Origin: Amoebophrya sp. AT5.2
Taxonomy: Eukaryota; Sar; Dinophyceae; Syndiniales; Amoebophryaceae
Length of the DNA: 33,871 bases
Direction: 5' to 3'
Assembly: GCA_005223375.1 (NCBI GenBank)
Contig: RXOD01003972.1
Coordinates: 1-33,871 of the forward strand
The stretch's first letter is position 1, and each line of letters begins with the position of its first letter. Of the stretch, positions 1 to 13,600 are shown piece by piece. Under the pieces are notes generated by a model that worked only from the letters and a program-made list of their open reading frames with translations, was not told where the DNA came from and did not search any database. The translations under genes and the position numbers were made by a program.

Positions 1-355
1 CCCCCCCGCGGCGGGTCGGCTGCCGACTTTTTCAAAATCCGCGTCAGCTGGGACACAGGTTTTCTCTGCGGACACCTCACGCCAAGGATCTGGCTAGACG
101 CAGCTTTCGCGAATTTTGGCGAAGTGGTTTGCTTTGGTTTGCGCCGCGGCAATCGAGCTAGCCACGTTTTTGGGCCTCCAAATTGCGCAAAAATCTGAAG
201 ACTTTCACGCCTCGCATGTCCATCGGGTTGTCTTCTCTCCAATACATTGTCATTCTCATTTTTTTTTTTTCTTGAAGTTTTTGTGAGCAGGACGAAAAAA
301 CCGCGCCAACGCCGTGTATCGACGTATGTATTTTTATGTCCTTTGACAATGACAG
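1..355. other. Upstream non-coding stretch / probable intron end
   Basis: No convincing coding region is visible. The stretch has a T-run around 261-270 and a TGA at 350-352 in the frame of the downstream giant gene. It ends in an acceptor-like AG at 354-355 after a T-rich run. It is probably the 3' part of an intron or the 5' flank of the RNF213-like gene. A short overlapping frame starting at 247 is C/T-driven and runs out of frame through the real gene, so I do not call it. I see no promoter motif. Confidence 0.4.
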
Positions 356-583
356 GTCGCTGCTGGCACGGTTGGATCATCTTCTTCGAGTGCCACCAGC
401 TCGTCCAGAAGCTGCGTCATCAACAAGCTCCGCCCAGCGGCACCGGCGGACGCGGGGGAGGAGGCCAAGAAAGCTGTAGCGGCTTCCGCGAGCCTGCTGA
501 ACAAGAACGATCTGAAGCAGGAAGTAGAACCTGGGGCAGACGGACACGGAAGGGATGGAGACGAGGCCGGCGCCAAGCTAAAG
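356..583 (+). CDS. Probable extra N-terminal coding segment of the RNF213-like gene
   Basis: These 76 codons are open in the same frame as the giant gene and run straight into the ATG at 584. The segment begins directly after an AG at 354-355, and the only upstream in-frame stop is a TGA at 350-352. The codons mostly end in G or C and encode Ser/Ala/Lys/Glu-rich low-complexity sequence like that just downstream. The ATG at 584 may therefore be an internal methionine, with the true start in an upstream exon spliced to 356 in phase 0. No ATG-bearing first exon could be identified in bases 1-355. If transcription starts inside this segment instead, 584 is the start. Confidence 0.45.
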
Positions 584-1624
584 ATGAGTTTTTCTGCCTC
601 CAACACTAAAAAGAACGTGCTGCCTGTGCCTGAAGAAGAAGATGGAGCACGAGGAAATTCAAATATGTTGAAGAGAGACCACCACAAAAAAGATGACGTA
701 CATCGCGAGGATGTGGATGGGGACGAGAAGCTAACGACGGAGCAATCCCACGTCGCCGGCATCAAGCGCAAGAGCAGTTCTCTCGCGACTGACAGCAAGG
801 ACAAGCGCAAGCCTCCATCTTCAAAAGAGCCCGGGTCCAAGCCAACCGCGGAGGTGGAAGAACCCAACAAAAAACAACAGCTGCTACAGCAGGGCAAAGA
901 GAAAGACGACGACGACGGCGTTCTGATTGTCGATGAGAGCAGCAGCGACGACGATGATCCGATCATCAAAAAGAACACGGCCATGGAGAACGACGCAACG
1001 AGGGCAGCGAAAAAACGCAAGATCGTGTCTCCTGAAGCGGGCGCAGAGAAGGACTCGAAGAGCAAGAAACTCGCCGTCGCCGGAGCTTCGTCGAAAGCGT
1101 CTGGCGGTCCGCCTCCACAAACCGCCGAAAAAAAAAGCAAGGAGGGCCGCGCTCCTTCCGGAGCAGGGGATGCTTTTATCGGGCCAGCGAACCGACCGCC
1201 CGGCGGAAGCGGAAGGGACCCGAAGTCGTGCGAGGCAACCGACTCTGCGTCTGCGACCGGAAGTGCCGATAGCGCAAGCGGGACGGCAGTCGCCGAAATA
1301 AGCAAAAAAGTAGGCCCGCAAGTTCGGTTTCGCGTTTTCGCGTTGCAGCATGCGTGGAAGCTCACAGACGAGGTTGGGAAGGCAGCGCTCATGTGCGAAG
1401 TCGAGCGCCGACACGGCGGCGTCGTAAAGCTTGCAATGCGGGAGGTGCGACGCGTGGGACCTTTCAGTGGCGGTGAAGTCTGGATCGAATTCGAGAGCCG
1501 CCAGAAAAAAGACCTGTACAACGACTTGCTGGGTTTTGTTCCCGACGATCTGGGCACGTACAGAAGCGAGATCGTCTACCGCTACGCGAGAATACTTGAA
1601 AACGGAAACATAGAGCGCGAAGTG
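584..1624 (+). other. RNF213: RNF213-like exon: disordered N-terminus and start of CBM20-like region
   Basis: The exon encodes 347 residues. The first 230 or so are highly charged and low in complexity, with Lys/Arg-rich patches including KKRK at 1010-1021 (a classical nuclear-localisation-like cluster). A hydrophobic-then-acidic motif, VLIVDESSSDDDD, lies at 920-958. From about 1312 the composition changes to folded sequence (RFRVFALQHAW...). It runs across the exon end into the next exon and resembles the CBM20-like segment in the N-terminal part of vertebrate RNF213. The exon ends after GTG at 1624, immediately before GTACGT. Confidence 0.6.
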
Positions 1625-4600
1625 GTACGTACTGTTGCGGTCCGGCGCCATTTTTTTGATTTAGCTGCTACGTCGTGCCAACATTATCTTCTCACAACTT
1701 ACTACCAACATCATCACTTCTTTCTACTTCATCCTCATCGTTTTTTCGAATTAACTACTCCGTCTCCACAGATCGACAACGACGAGCTGTGGCCGCGAGT
1801 TGTTTATGGCAGTCGCAAGACAATTGTGCGAAGACGCGTGTGGGGGTTCGAACCTTTCCGAGATAGCCGGATCTCACAGCCTGAAAAATTCGACGTCGAA
1901 ATTTTCGATCTCGCGACGCTCCCTCACGTCAGGCTTGCCCATCCTACCGCAACTGCCAACTCGGGAAAACAGTGGAATTACATCTTCGCGCGCGGCCTAG
2001 TTCTACGCATGTTCCTATCGCAGCAGATCGCTGCGTGGAAAAGCGGAAACTACGCGCACCGCATAGACGACGTTCTTTCCGGAGTAGTAAACGGGGCCTT
2101 GCTGTCGAAAAGCCTGCTGATTCTGTTTCGTTTTGGGCAGAACGAGTCCCCATATCGCTTCCTCACCGCCGTGTCCGACGATGGGGAAACAATGTACATG
2201 CTGCATCCATGTCGGCAACAGGTCACGGAAACAAGGAACGGCAGCACCCTCCCCGCTCAGACGTGCGCGTGGCGTATCTTCGGCAACGACAATGCTTGGC
2301 TCCTGCAAAACGTCTCCTCCCTTCTCGAAGAGGAAATCGCAACGTGGGCGGAGCCCACGCTTTCCAGTTGCACGTTCGCTATCGGGATCGTGGGAATGGG
2401 GGACACCTACAGGGACATGATTTCGCACCACAAAAATCGGAAGTTCAGTACCTTTCTCCGCAAGCTCATGCGGCAGTTGGATGTCGAGTTTTTAACAAAG
2501 CACAACGACGAGTTCTTCAAGGATCGTATCAAGACCGACGTTGAAAATAAACCAACCGACCACGACGGCGGCGCTGCAGCATTGGCGGCGGACGCGGTGG
2601 CACAGGAGACGCCGGCTGTGACGAGACACAAGAAAGGGATCTGGTGCAGCGAGTTGGTGCGCCAGTTTTCTCCTGGGCCTAAAGTGCACCTATGCAAACT
2701 TTTTGAATGGCTACGATCCGTTTTGCTTTATGTGGAAAGAGGGCGGTTTCCGGACGAGTACATGTTTGCGCTCAGCTTCCTCCACATACTGGTGGCTTGT
2801 GCTCAGCGGATGAGAGAGATAAAAAAAGATGCACTAGAGGCGGCGGGAGAAGCAGAAGGCGCAGCTGTTTCTAAGATGCCCGACGTCCCAGTCTGCGAGG
2901 TCGTGCGCACTTTGAACAAGTTGGCTGTGGAACGAACGCGGGATTCGTGGTCATGGAAGGCTAACCCCCGGACGCGGCGACTCGATCTCTGGTTTGGCTT
3001 CGGCGCGCCTTTCTTCCATCTGGCTACCGGGCAGACCTACGCCTACATGCAACACGCCGATTGCGTCGACTGGTCCGCGACGAGCAAATTGTTTCCTTTC
3101 GATCCGTTCCACGTTCGCATCTTCCTTTTCTTCACGTGTTGGAGCAATTTCTTCGCAGCGGCGCACGCCAACAATCTTCCCGTCTGGATCGTCTTCGACT
3201 GCATGGTCATGAAGTTCCGGCATTTCAGAAGCAAACAAGCGCACAACTGGATTCTGGATCAGGGCGACACGCCGGACGCGTGCGTGATCTTCTCCAAAGC
3301 AGCGGAATACACCAGAATCTTGATGCGGGATCCGCATGCGAAGTTGAATGCAGAGGAGGGCAGCGCGTCGGAGACTGCAAAGAGCAAGGCATCGGGCGCC
3401 GAAGATTCTGATTTGTCATCGGCTGCGGCGGCGGCGAAGAAGGGCGCGAATGACAGGTGCGAAGACGGCGCAGCAGCCCCAGCTACCTCATCCTCGGCGG
3501 CGTCCCCTGACGCTCTCATCGACAGGCAGTACCTCGTCGAGCAATGCGCCACGCTGGTTGATTACGCACACTCCTTTCTCGACAAGGACGAGAACCCGCA
3601 AATCTTCGCAGATTTCACGAAGATATTCTTCGAAAGCGACGAAACAGCTTCACGTATGGTGACGACCCTTGCCGACTTCGCCGTTGCCGTCACGAACCTG
3701 GTTGACAGCGGAGGCGGAGACCGTGAAGACGACCCGGGTTCGGCGGCCATCAAGATTCCAGCTTCGTTGCAGCTAGGCTCTCTCATCGTTCGACTGCTGA
3801 ATCGTGCGACCGTATCGAAACACTCGCGTAACAGCGTCGTGCGCGATCCGGTCGACATTGCCTTCTGGAGCCATGTGTTCGAAACGGTGCAAAACCTCCC
3901 GGGCCTGCCCGACGCCGAGGCAGCAAGCTCGGCAACACTTCTTCCGGAGCGGGTCGAGCGCGTGATGCAGACGAGGCTGAAGAACATGCAGGGCAAGAAC
4001 ATGATCGAGGCGTACCTGCGGCAGGACTGGGACAGTGCCAGCAGGGCCGAAAAAAAGAACGGGGACGGCACGATAGCCCGGCTGAAGGAGATTTGGACCG
4101 CGCGCTTAGTCGACAAACTCACCCAGCTCGTGGAGAAGGACCCAGCTGGGCTGCAAGAAATTTTTCTTGGGGATGGCTCGTCCGCAAAAAAATTTTCTCA
4201 GCAAAAGCAGCCTGCTCCACCGAAGGACTCCGCGGGAAGCAACTCCAGCGGCGGCGGCTTCTTCGGGTCCGCGATAAGCTCGATTTTTTCGGCGATCGGG
4301 CTCGGCGGCGGGAAAAACGCCACGTCCGCAGCAGAACAGATGGGCAAGGTCGTGTCTGACATCGTGCTAAAAATGTTACCCCTTGATGCGGAGAAATTCA
4401 ACGAGGAGGAGGACAGTGAAGTCCGCCGAGTAGTTGAAGCCGCGATCTCCTGCCCGATGTTGGAGGCTTTTCTTCAGATGCGCCGCCATCTTCCCGACGA
4501 CACGGACGGTTTCAAGGTTCTCGCACAAGTCACTACTGCGGTTGCGCGCTGCCACGAAGACGCGAAAGACGGTCGGCTTTCGCTGGACATGCTCACTTAC

Positions 4601-7600
4601 CTGGAGAAGATCAAGACGCGGTTTGCAGCGGTGCATTGGCTTTGTACAACTAGAACTAAAGGCAATTTTTCTGCGGTCGTAGAGAAGGATGACAAAAACG
4701 TCGCCATCGAGGGTCGTCGTGCGTCAAAACCAGAAGAGCAAGAAGTGCGTGTCGAGGTGGAGCTCGAGGGGGGCCAAGAGCTACTAGTAGTAGACGATGC
4801 TGGCCGAGCAGGCCGCGATGATGATGAAGATCCCATGGACGTCGACGCGCCCGCAACACCGGCGGAGAAAAAAGGGGGAGGCGACCTTGACAAGAGCAGC
4901 CTAGACGAGAAAGGGGAGGGCGCAGCTTCCAATGCGCCACTGTGGAGCGAAGATTCCGATCTGGCGAAAGCCGCTCGGGGCGCAGATGCTTGCTCCTCTC
5001 CTGTTCGCCGCTCTCACGAGTCTGAGTTCGATACCCGTCTGCAGCATTGGCGCGGCATGGTCAACGGCTTCCACGACGAGATCAAGACCCTGCAAGCCGC
5101 GCTCGCGCTACCGAACTCTGGCACTTCGCAAACATTTGGCGAAGAGGGCGAGGAAGCAGCGCGTGCTGCATGGCAGGAGCTCCTGGCGCGAGCGTACGTT
5201 CTCAGCGACGCCGCGCAGACCCCGCGGCTTTGCGACTTCTTCGACACGTTGGAGCAGCAAAACAGCCGCACAGCCACCGTGCAGCAAGCGAAAGACCTCG
5301 TCCAGGAATTCGTAGAGACGTTCGAAAACGGGTCCGTCACTCTGCACTACGTGAGCAAGATGTCGTTTCCGCCACCGGAGGTCCTGATGGGGGAGGTGGA
5401 AAGGATTATGAACGCTGGAATTACTACTTGCTCCGCGGACGAAGGCGGGCCGTCGGCACCGTCAGCCGCTCCTGCAGCCAACGCCGACGACGATCTCCAA
5501 ATCTTCGACTCCAACCAGACGCAGCTCGAAGCTCCTCTCGACGTGTTTGACGACGGTGAGGGTACGACAAGCAAAAAAAGCAGCAGCAAGCAAACCGCTT
5601 TGCGCATCTTCCGTCGCCGCAAGAAACAGATCCAAACGTTTCTTGACACGCAGAATGTGCAAGCAAACAGCATCAGCGAGCTGATCAGCTTCGTGCAGTA
5701 CATGTTTCCTTCCTCCACTGCTAGTACTGGGAGCTCCGTCGCAGGAGCAGTCGCCTCGAGCTCTTCGTCTTCGTCATCCGGCAACCCCGCGAATTCGGAT
5801 TTCGCGGCCACCGATGCGCGTCTTCAGTTCTTCAAACAGCTGCAGCGGCGCGAGCCGGGCTTTTTGAAAAGCACAACACTCGGTGATGTTTCTGACGCGG
5901 TGAATGCGTGGTACACGATTTTGCGCGAAATCAAGGAGGAGCACGTGAGGCTGATGCGCGCAATCCGCAACGCGAGTGAGGTCTTCACGTGGTGGCGGAA
6001 CAACATCAAAAACGCCCAGGAGTTCAAGAACTTCGTGGACCTGGCGCACATCGACGCCGGCGAGTCGGACATCGAGGTGGACCGAATTTCCACCTTGGAT
6101 CTCCTTGGGCAGTGCGTCGGCCCGCTTGTGTACGCGAAGCTCGAGGACGTGCTCGTGGCCGAGGCGGGTGCCGGGGAAGCCATGCAGGAGGTGGATGTTG
6201 GTGTTGACGTCCACGACAACTGGCAGGATGGTGATTTCGTAGCCGAGGGCGGCAACAAGAAAAATGGTGATGTCGGCTCCTCCGGGGCTGCTTTGAAAGG
6301 AATGGTACGAAAGGACAACGACAAAAAGAAGCCAGCCGCCGGCCAGAAGGAGAAGAAAGTGAAGGCTGCCCGGGGAACAAACGCGCGTGGGACGCAGGAA
6401 AGCGGCGCGGCCACGCCAAAAACTGGTCCCAGGGCAGGTGAGGGCGCTCCTGCTGCTCCTGCTGCAGGACGCTCCAATATCGATCCCTACAAGCTCCAAA
6501 ATCTCTTCCACCGAGCTTTCCACGAGCTGCGCAAGGATCCAACTGGACTGCTTGCAAAGATTGACGACCTGTTTCGCAACCGTTCCTGGTTGTACAACAT
6601 CCAGGCCTCCCACGGATCAGTGGAGGCGAGTGCCGTGAAGCGGGCGGAGCAACTCACAAAGCACGCCGTCTTTGTCCTCGGCTGCGACCGCACCCTTCAG
6701 GCGATTTGCTTTCGGGAAGGGGAGCTGCAGCGGGTGCTGGGCGGGAATGTCGACCGCATCAAAATCGCGCTGATGCCGGATGGGGAGCGCACAGCCTACC
6801 TGGGGGCGTTCAGTGTCGGAGGAGGTGGTGCGAACAATAACGCCGTCGGCGCCCCCCCTCCAGCCGCCGCCCTTGCGCAACAAGAGGAACAAGGCGACGG
6901 TCCTGGTGGCATCGTGAGCAACGAGTACTCTTTGCTGCAGCTGAAAGACCTGAACGACAAGTTGATGCTGATTTCGACGGAACGCAAGACCGCGGACATC
7001 GACCGCTTCTGCGCGATTTTCAAGCACCTGGTGGAGCTCAACGAGGTGCTGCAGCAGGTCGCGGAAAAGAAGTTGCCGCTGTTCTCGCGGCTCGTCGTTG
7101 CGATCGACCCGTGCGCGAACGAGCTGCGGATCTCCCTGCAGCTGTACGGCCACGAAATCCGCCTGCGCCACGAGCAGACGGCGGAGGCGGGGACGACATC
7201 GAGCGCTCTGTCTTCCGCTGCCTCCACCGTACGACAAGACTCGGAATTCGACTTGTCCGCTTGCCTGGGATTCCTCACCAGCGCGCTGACGGATAAGGTG
7301 GTGGCGCGGGCGCGGGACAGCGTGGAAAGGGTGCGGCGGGATTTCCCGATTCTGAACTGTTACACGAACGTCCAGCTGGTGAACCTGCAAAAGCTGCTCG
7401 CGCTGGTGCACCTCGTCAGCGCGCTCACCGATGCGGAAATCGTGGATTTCGGCATGGCGGTGCCGAACGAGGCGGAGTTGGAGAAGCTGCTGCTGCCCTT
7501 CAAAGTCGCCGCGTTGTTCGGAGATGCTGAAGGGGACGTCGGCACGGGGGCGGGAGCCGCACAAGCAACAGCAGGCCTGATCGAGCTCTCTGATTCCGAA

Positions 7601-10600
7601 AGCGGAAGTGACGAGTTGTCGGCACCAGCGGCCCGAAGACAGAGCGGCCCGCCGGCGTGGAAGGCGAACGCGTTTCGGTGCTTCATTGCGGCCCAGCACC
7701 AGATTTGGAAGCGCGACGTCGCGTACCTAACCGGGACTGTGCACAACAAGAACGAGAAGAAGTTCTCGCTCTTAAGCAACGACGTTGCCGGCGCAGAGCA
7801 GCAGCCTTCCTCGTCACTCGACGGCGCAGGTGCAGCACCACCAGGCCCACACGTTGAAAAGATTCTTCAGGACCACGTCGCGCAGGCTCTCATGTTGGCG
7901 ACAAGAGGACCACAAGCAAACGCCCAAGATGTTGAAAATTGTGTTGGTGTTGACGAGAAGAACGACGAGGAAAGAAAGTTCGTTGCCGAGCTTGCCGCGT
8001 GTGGGTGGAGCGAGAACGTGGTGGAGGATCTGTGGATGAGTAAGGAGCAGGAGCGTCACACTTGCGCGACCCTTTTCCAGCGTGGGACCGACGCTTGGAC
8101 GAGCTTCAGCAAGCACCTGGCTGCGAAGGCGGGCAGGAGGTTGCCGGTGCCTCGGTTTCACTTCAAAAGTCTGCAGCTTTCGGGTGGCGCCAACAGCAGC
8201 ATGGGCGCGAATATCTCCTCGCTTTTCGCAAGCCTGGCGGACGCCTTCGAAGAAACGTGGCGGGAGGAGAAGGTGCTGTTCGTTGGCGGCGCTGTGAACC
8301 AGATTGCGTTTAGCAGCGAAATGCAAGGCGGCGTGCATCTGCGGCTTCTGGGCGAGTTGCTGACCAAGCGGGACGAGCTGCTGCTGGAATCGCAAGGCGG
8401 CATCCTGCTGCAGTCATCTTCGAAGCGCTTTCTTGCAGCCGCTGCTACGACAGCAGGAGGTGGTAAGGCCGCCAAGGCGGGGTCGGTCGTGACAAAAATG
8501 ACGCTGCCCAGCGCGGAGACACTCTCGTATCTGCGATCCTTCGAGCCGGCGGCAGCAGCGCTTGCCGCGAGCGCCTCGTCGGCGCCTGGAGTCACTGCCA
8601 GAGCTCCTTCTACGTCGACCGCCGTATCCGTAAACAAGAAAAAGCTGAACCTGAAGCAGAACGCGTCTACGGTCGTGGTAGCAGAAAATGAGGCCGGCGC
8701 GCACCAGGAGCTAGAGTTCTGCAGCGACAACGCTCTTCCCACCGTCGTGCCGCATGTCCACGGGGTGTCGTCGTTGCTGACTGTGAGGCAGCTAGACTAC
8801 GTGCTTTCGATCGCCAAGTGTGTGGGCGAGCTGCCCTCGCGTGAAGATGTGCTTTTCTGCTCCGCTGACACGACGGTTGAGGAGGTTCGCCTTTTCATCA
8901 AGCGCGCGCTGTGCCGTCCTCGTGGCGCACTGGAGAAGGCACGGCGCCACTTCGGTACGCGAGATGGCACTGGATTTGGCCCCCCGGGCACTGCGGGTGC
9001 GTTGGCCCGAGCAGCGGCTTCGCGGAAAGACAGCAGAAAAGGAACTGCTGCCTCTGCCAGCGTCAATCAAGGCGGGAGCGCAGCAGGAGCTTCGTCTTCT
9101 TCGGGCGGCGCAGCGACAGGTTTACTCGTTGGCCTCTCTTGGGCCGGGGTGGCAGAGAACAAAAAGAAGCGGGCGAAAAGGGAGGCCGAGAGGCTCCTCC
9201 CCGAGGACGACGAAAAAGATGAAGCTGCGAGATGCGACGCAGGTGCCGGCGCGGGCGCCGGCACCGACGGAACAGCTCCTGGTGCTTGTGGTGCCGAGCT
9301 CGAGCGGGAGCGAGACGCGGTGCAAGCCACGAAGTACTTCTTCTTGGTAGGGGTGGAGAAGCTCCAGTACCACGTGGCAGTTGAAGCGTACGCAATTTAC
9401 GTCGAGGAGACGCGGATCCGGGAACGCGAAGACTTTTGCTTGCCGGCAACGCTGGACGAGGATGAAGGCGCGCTCGCTGAAGACAACGCTACTCGCAGTC
9501 GCTTTCGCAACAAGAGCGACTACAGTGCCGGCGTTTTCAACACGGACGACCAGGATGGCGCGGCCGAAGGCGGCGACTCGACCGAGTCTTCTGCCCGGAA
9601 CCGGGCGGGTGCGGGCGAAGTCGAGAGCGGACATGCGCTGGCGTCCTCGTCAACAACAGCTCGACAGGCCCCCTCGACCACGACATTTTCGACCCAAAGT
9701 CGGCTGCTGCTGTTCTGTGCGGAGGAGGCGGCGCGGAAGTCGCATTTGTTCTCCGCCTTCGCCGAACAGAAAATTTCTACCCCGGAGCTGCTGCCGGCGT
9801 GGAAGATGCGGAACTTTCTTCGGCCAACCGCGCAGTTTTTTAAGCTGGTCACGTCGGCGGACGCCGGTGGTGGCAAAACGTGGTTCATCGAGCACGAGAT
9901 CCGCTCGCTGCAGGAAGTTCGCAGGCAGCAGATCAAGAAATGGAACGCGAATTATCGCGCACGGCTCGGCTCGTCCTCTTCCGCGATCATGAAGGCGCCG
10001 AGCCAGCTGAAGAAGATCAAGGTGGTTTTGTTTCGCGAGGAGATCGACGAAGACGCCTTGTGCCGGCGGCTCATAGAAGAGAGCAGTGGATCGTCTGGAT
10101 CTTCCGGAGACAATCTTCTGCAAGATGCTGCCTTCGTCGAACGCGATCGCGCCACCTCCAACGTGTCGCAGTGCGCGTCCTCAGGTACCGGTCGCTCTTC
10201 CGGAATCGGAACCGACAACAATCCGCCTGGAGGAGGCGGTCCGCCGTCTTGTTCCGTGGACGGCGTCTCGTTAGCGATTCATCTGGTGCTGCCCGCCGGA
10301 GTGGTGTTCCGAAACCTGTCCGACATCCTGTTCAAGTTGGTGGTGCTGCGTGTGCTGGAAACGAGGGACGGCAGCGTTTGGCGCGTCGGCCCGGAGGACT
10401 TCTGCTTCGTCGAGACGAGCAACAGACTGGTGCTCGACTTTGACCGAGTGCGGCGCGAGGTGCGCGGCGAAAATGAGGACAGCGGCTCGTGTGGCCTCCG
10501 CTATGTCGAGCGCGTTGACGAAGAGGAGAATGACGAGGAAGAAGAGGAAACCGACTTTGCCCAGGTAAAGAAGGTTCTCGTGGACGAGCGGTTCGACAAA

Positions 10601-13600
10601 CCCAGCCTGGCCATTGCGGAGCACCACGATAACTGCGCCGGTGCGCAGCTACAATCCTTCGCGCACTACCTACCGCGGCTCGATTTACTGTCCCCGATGG
10701 AGCTGCTGCGCGAACTAATGACAGAGCTCTGCGAAGCAGAAGACCACGTGGACAATAAAGGTGCTTCCGATCAGAACCAGAAACTCCCGTGGCAGGTACA
10801 GGCGAGTGGACTGCTCGACGACAGTAAGTTTCACTACGTCGCTGAGGCGCTCGCGAGTCACGCGAAAGACGAGAAGGAGCGAAAAAGAGACCGCGCGCCC
10901 GGTGCTGGTGCAGGAGGTGGAGTGGGGGCAGGTGTAGCGGCGGCTGCAGCTGCGCCCCAGAACAACGTCCACGGCGGCGCCAACGAGGGTGGCGGCCGAG
11001 GGCAGCGATACACGTACTGGCACGGGGATGGCGATTGCCGTACATGGCGACACAGCGAACATCCTCGGCAAAAACTCGGCGATTGGGTGTTCGACCAAAA
11101 TATCAGCGAGGCTCTTGTTGACGAGGACGACATGAAGGCCGAGCTGGTGCGACAGGAGGTGATCGCAGTGGAAGACGATCCTGCTCATGGCGGGTTTTAC
11201 TGGCGTCCCAGGTCAACGCGGTTTGCGCAAGGAGGCGGCTCCGCGGTCCAGCACGGTGAGGCCGGCGATGCGGAAGACCAAGTAGACGATGGCGGCGGCG
11301 ATGGCGGTGAGTCGGACGGCAGTGAAGGCCGGTACCTGAACGAGGAGGGCGAGAGCGAGTACGACTACGAGGGCTACGTGGACTTGCTCACGGTCGACCT
11401 TCCTGCTGAGGACACCAGCTTCGGGCAAGACGAGCGCTTGAAGGACGTCCGGAAGCAGGTTCTCATTCTTCAGCGCATCGTGAAGCACTGCGGCGTGGAG
11501 GAGCCGACGTGGGCACAGTTGACCACGTTCGTGGACTTTTTGGAGAAGCAGCTGCGGCTCTGCGACCAGAGTTCCTTCACAGGGGCCGCCGCGGCCGACG
11601 TCGACGGGGGCCTGGCCGGATTCCGCCCCTTCGTGGTCCGGTTCATGGTCCAGATGAGCCGCGACTTCGCGACTCCGAGCCTCGCGCAGTCCGACGAGAG
11701 CATGGTAGCGAGCGGCAGCGGGGGCGTGCTAGAGCAGGAGAGCAACCTCCGCCGCAAGTGGGAGGACTCCTCGCACCCCTACCTGTTTTTCAACACCGAC
11801 GGGCACTCGCTCACCTTCCTGGGGTTCTCGATCGACGCAAGCACGGGCCACTTGCTCGACCCGCGCAAAAACAACCGCGTGATCGAGTCCAACATCATCC
11901 CGCTGCGGCTCTTCGACGCCCTGCTGGCGCAAAACGTGGACCTCAAGGAGGACTTCTCGAAGCACTCGAAGCTGCAGAAGATCAAGAAGCTGCTGCCCGT
12001 GTTGAGCCCGCCGGAGTTGCACGAGTACGTCGCGGACTTCCGGGACGGCGACGACCCGGACCCCAGCTTCGAGCTGACGGCGGACAACTGCCAGAAGCTC
12101 CTCGCGATGCACGTGCGGTTCGAGTGCGGCATCCCGGTCTGCCTCTTCGGCGAAACCGGCATCGGAAAGACGCGGCTAGTGGTGTACTACGCGCGACTCT
12201 GCGCGGCGCTCTACCCAATCAGCGTGCGCCGGCAGCGCGAGCGGATGATCGAACTCGGCATCGATGTTGGAGGAGTAGAGGAAGTGGAAGAAGCGGTGGC
12301 TACTAACAAGAACGCGTCATCTTCTGGCAGCTCGTCCTCGGGGATGGATCAGAAAAAGAAGATCAAGAACAGCAACATTAAGGTGGTGAAGGTGCATGGC
12401 GGAACGGACTTCGCGGAAGTGGAGCGGGCGGTCGTGGACGCCAGCCGCATGGCGCGAGAGAATTTTCTGGACAGAAACATCAAGACGACAGTGCTGTTCT
12501 TCGACGAGTGCAACACGAGCTACGCAGCTTTGTGGCTCTGCCAGGAACTGATGTGCGACGGAACGTTCGGAGGAAAAGAAGTGGCAGCCATGCAGAAGTT
12601 CGGTCTGAAAGTGGCGGTGGCATGCAACCCGTACCGGCGCCATTCGCGGGAACTGATCGAGCGAATGGCAAAAAGCGGCCTGGGGTACCACCACGACGCC
12701 GCGTCATCAAGCGCGGAAGGCGGAGCGGAACAGGCGGAGCCCGAATTTTCGCCGTCGAGCAACGACATCCCGATTCGGCATTTGGTGTACCGGGTGCATC
12801 CGTTGCCGCCCGCGCTGCGGGTGCACGTGTACGACTTCGGGTCTTTGTCAGAAGAGAGCGAGGCAAGCTACATCCGGCTGCTGGTCGGGCGCGGGCTTGA
12901 AAAAATCGTGGAGGAAGGACGCCAGCGGAAGCTCACGGCGACGCTTCAACAGCGGCTCGCGGCGAACGATATCGTGAACGCTTATGGCGTGGGCGTCGGC
13001 GAAGAAGCGGCAGCAGGAGCGCGCCAGGGGCAGCTGCAACCCGCGGCTGCCGGACAGCAGCAGCAGGCAAACCAGAAGCGGCAAAAGAAGGACAAGGGGA
13101 AGCACAACGCACGAGGCAGTCAGCGCGATGTGCCGGCTGGGGGGGACGGGGAAGAAAACGTGAATGTGCCGGCCCAGGAACAGAATCAGGACGGAACCGG
13201 CTGGAGGACCGTCTGGCTATGTGACATCATCGACAAGAAGGGGCTGACTAAGGATTTCGCCGTCATTCTTCGTGGCTGCCAAAAGTTCATGAAAAGCTCG
13301 AAAACCGAGAAGTCCTTCGTGTCGTTGCGCGATGTCGAGCGCTTTCTGCACGTCTTCGAATTCTTCTGTTGCCAACTCGAATCCAAGGCCCTCGGCGATA
13401 TCCTGCTGCAGGGGCAGAGCGGAGCTCAGGTACGGGACGCAACGCGAGGTCAGGTGCAGTTGCGCACTGCGCTGATTTGCGCCCTTGGGGTGTGCTACTA
13501 CCTCGCCTTGGCTCCGCAAAGTCGTTCGCATTTCCTGAAGACGCTCGAGAAGATTGGGCAGAGCAAGGTGAAGCTCGAGCTTCTCGGCGCCGGTACTCTC

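Noticed and set aside
334..1557. 407-residue open frame on the minus strand
   Set aside because: It is a mirror of the G/C-ending codons of the RNF213-like exon, is Ser/Pro/Ala-rich, and has no recognisable domain.
1846..1858. GGTTCGAACC-like string resembling a tRNA T-arm
   Set aside because: It lies in the coding exon, with no acceptor, D or anticodon stems around it.
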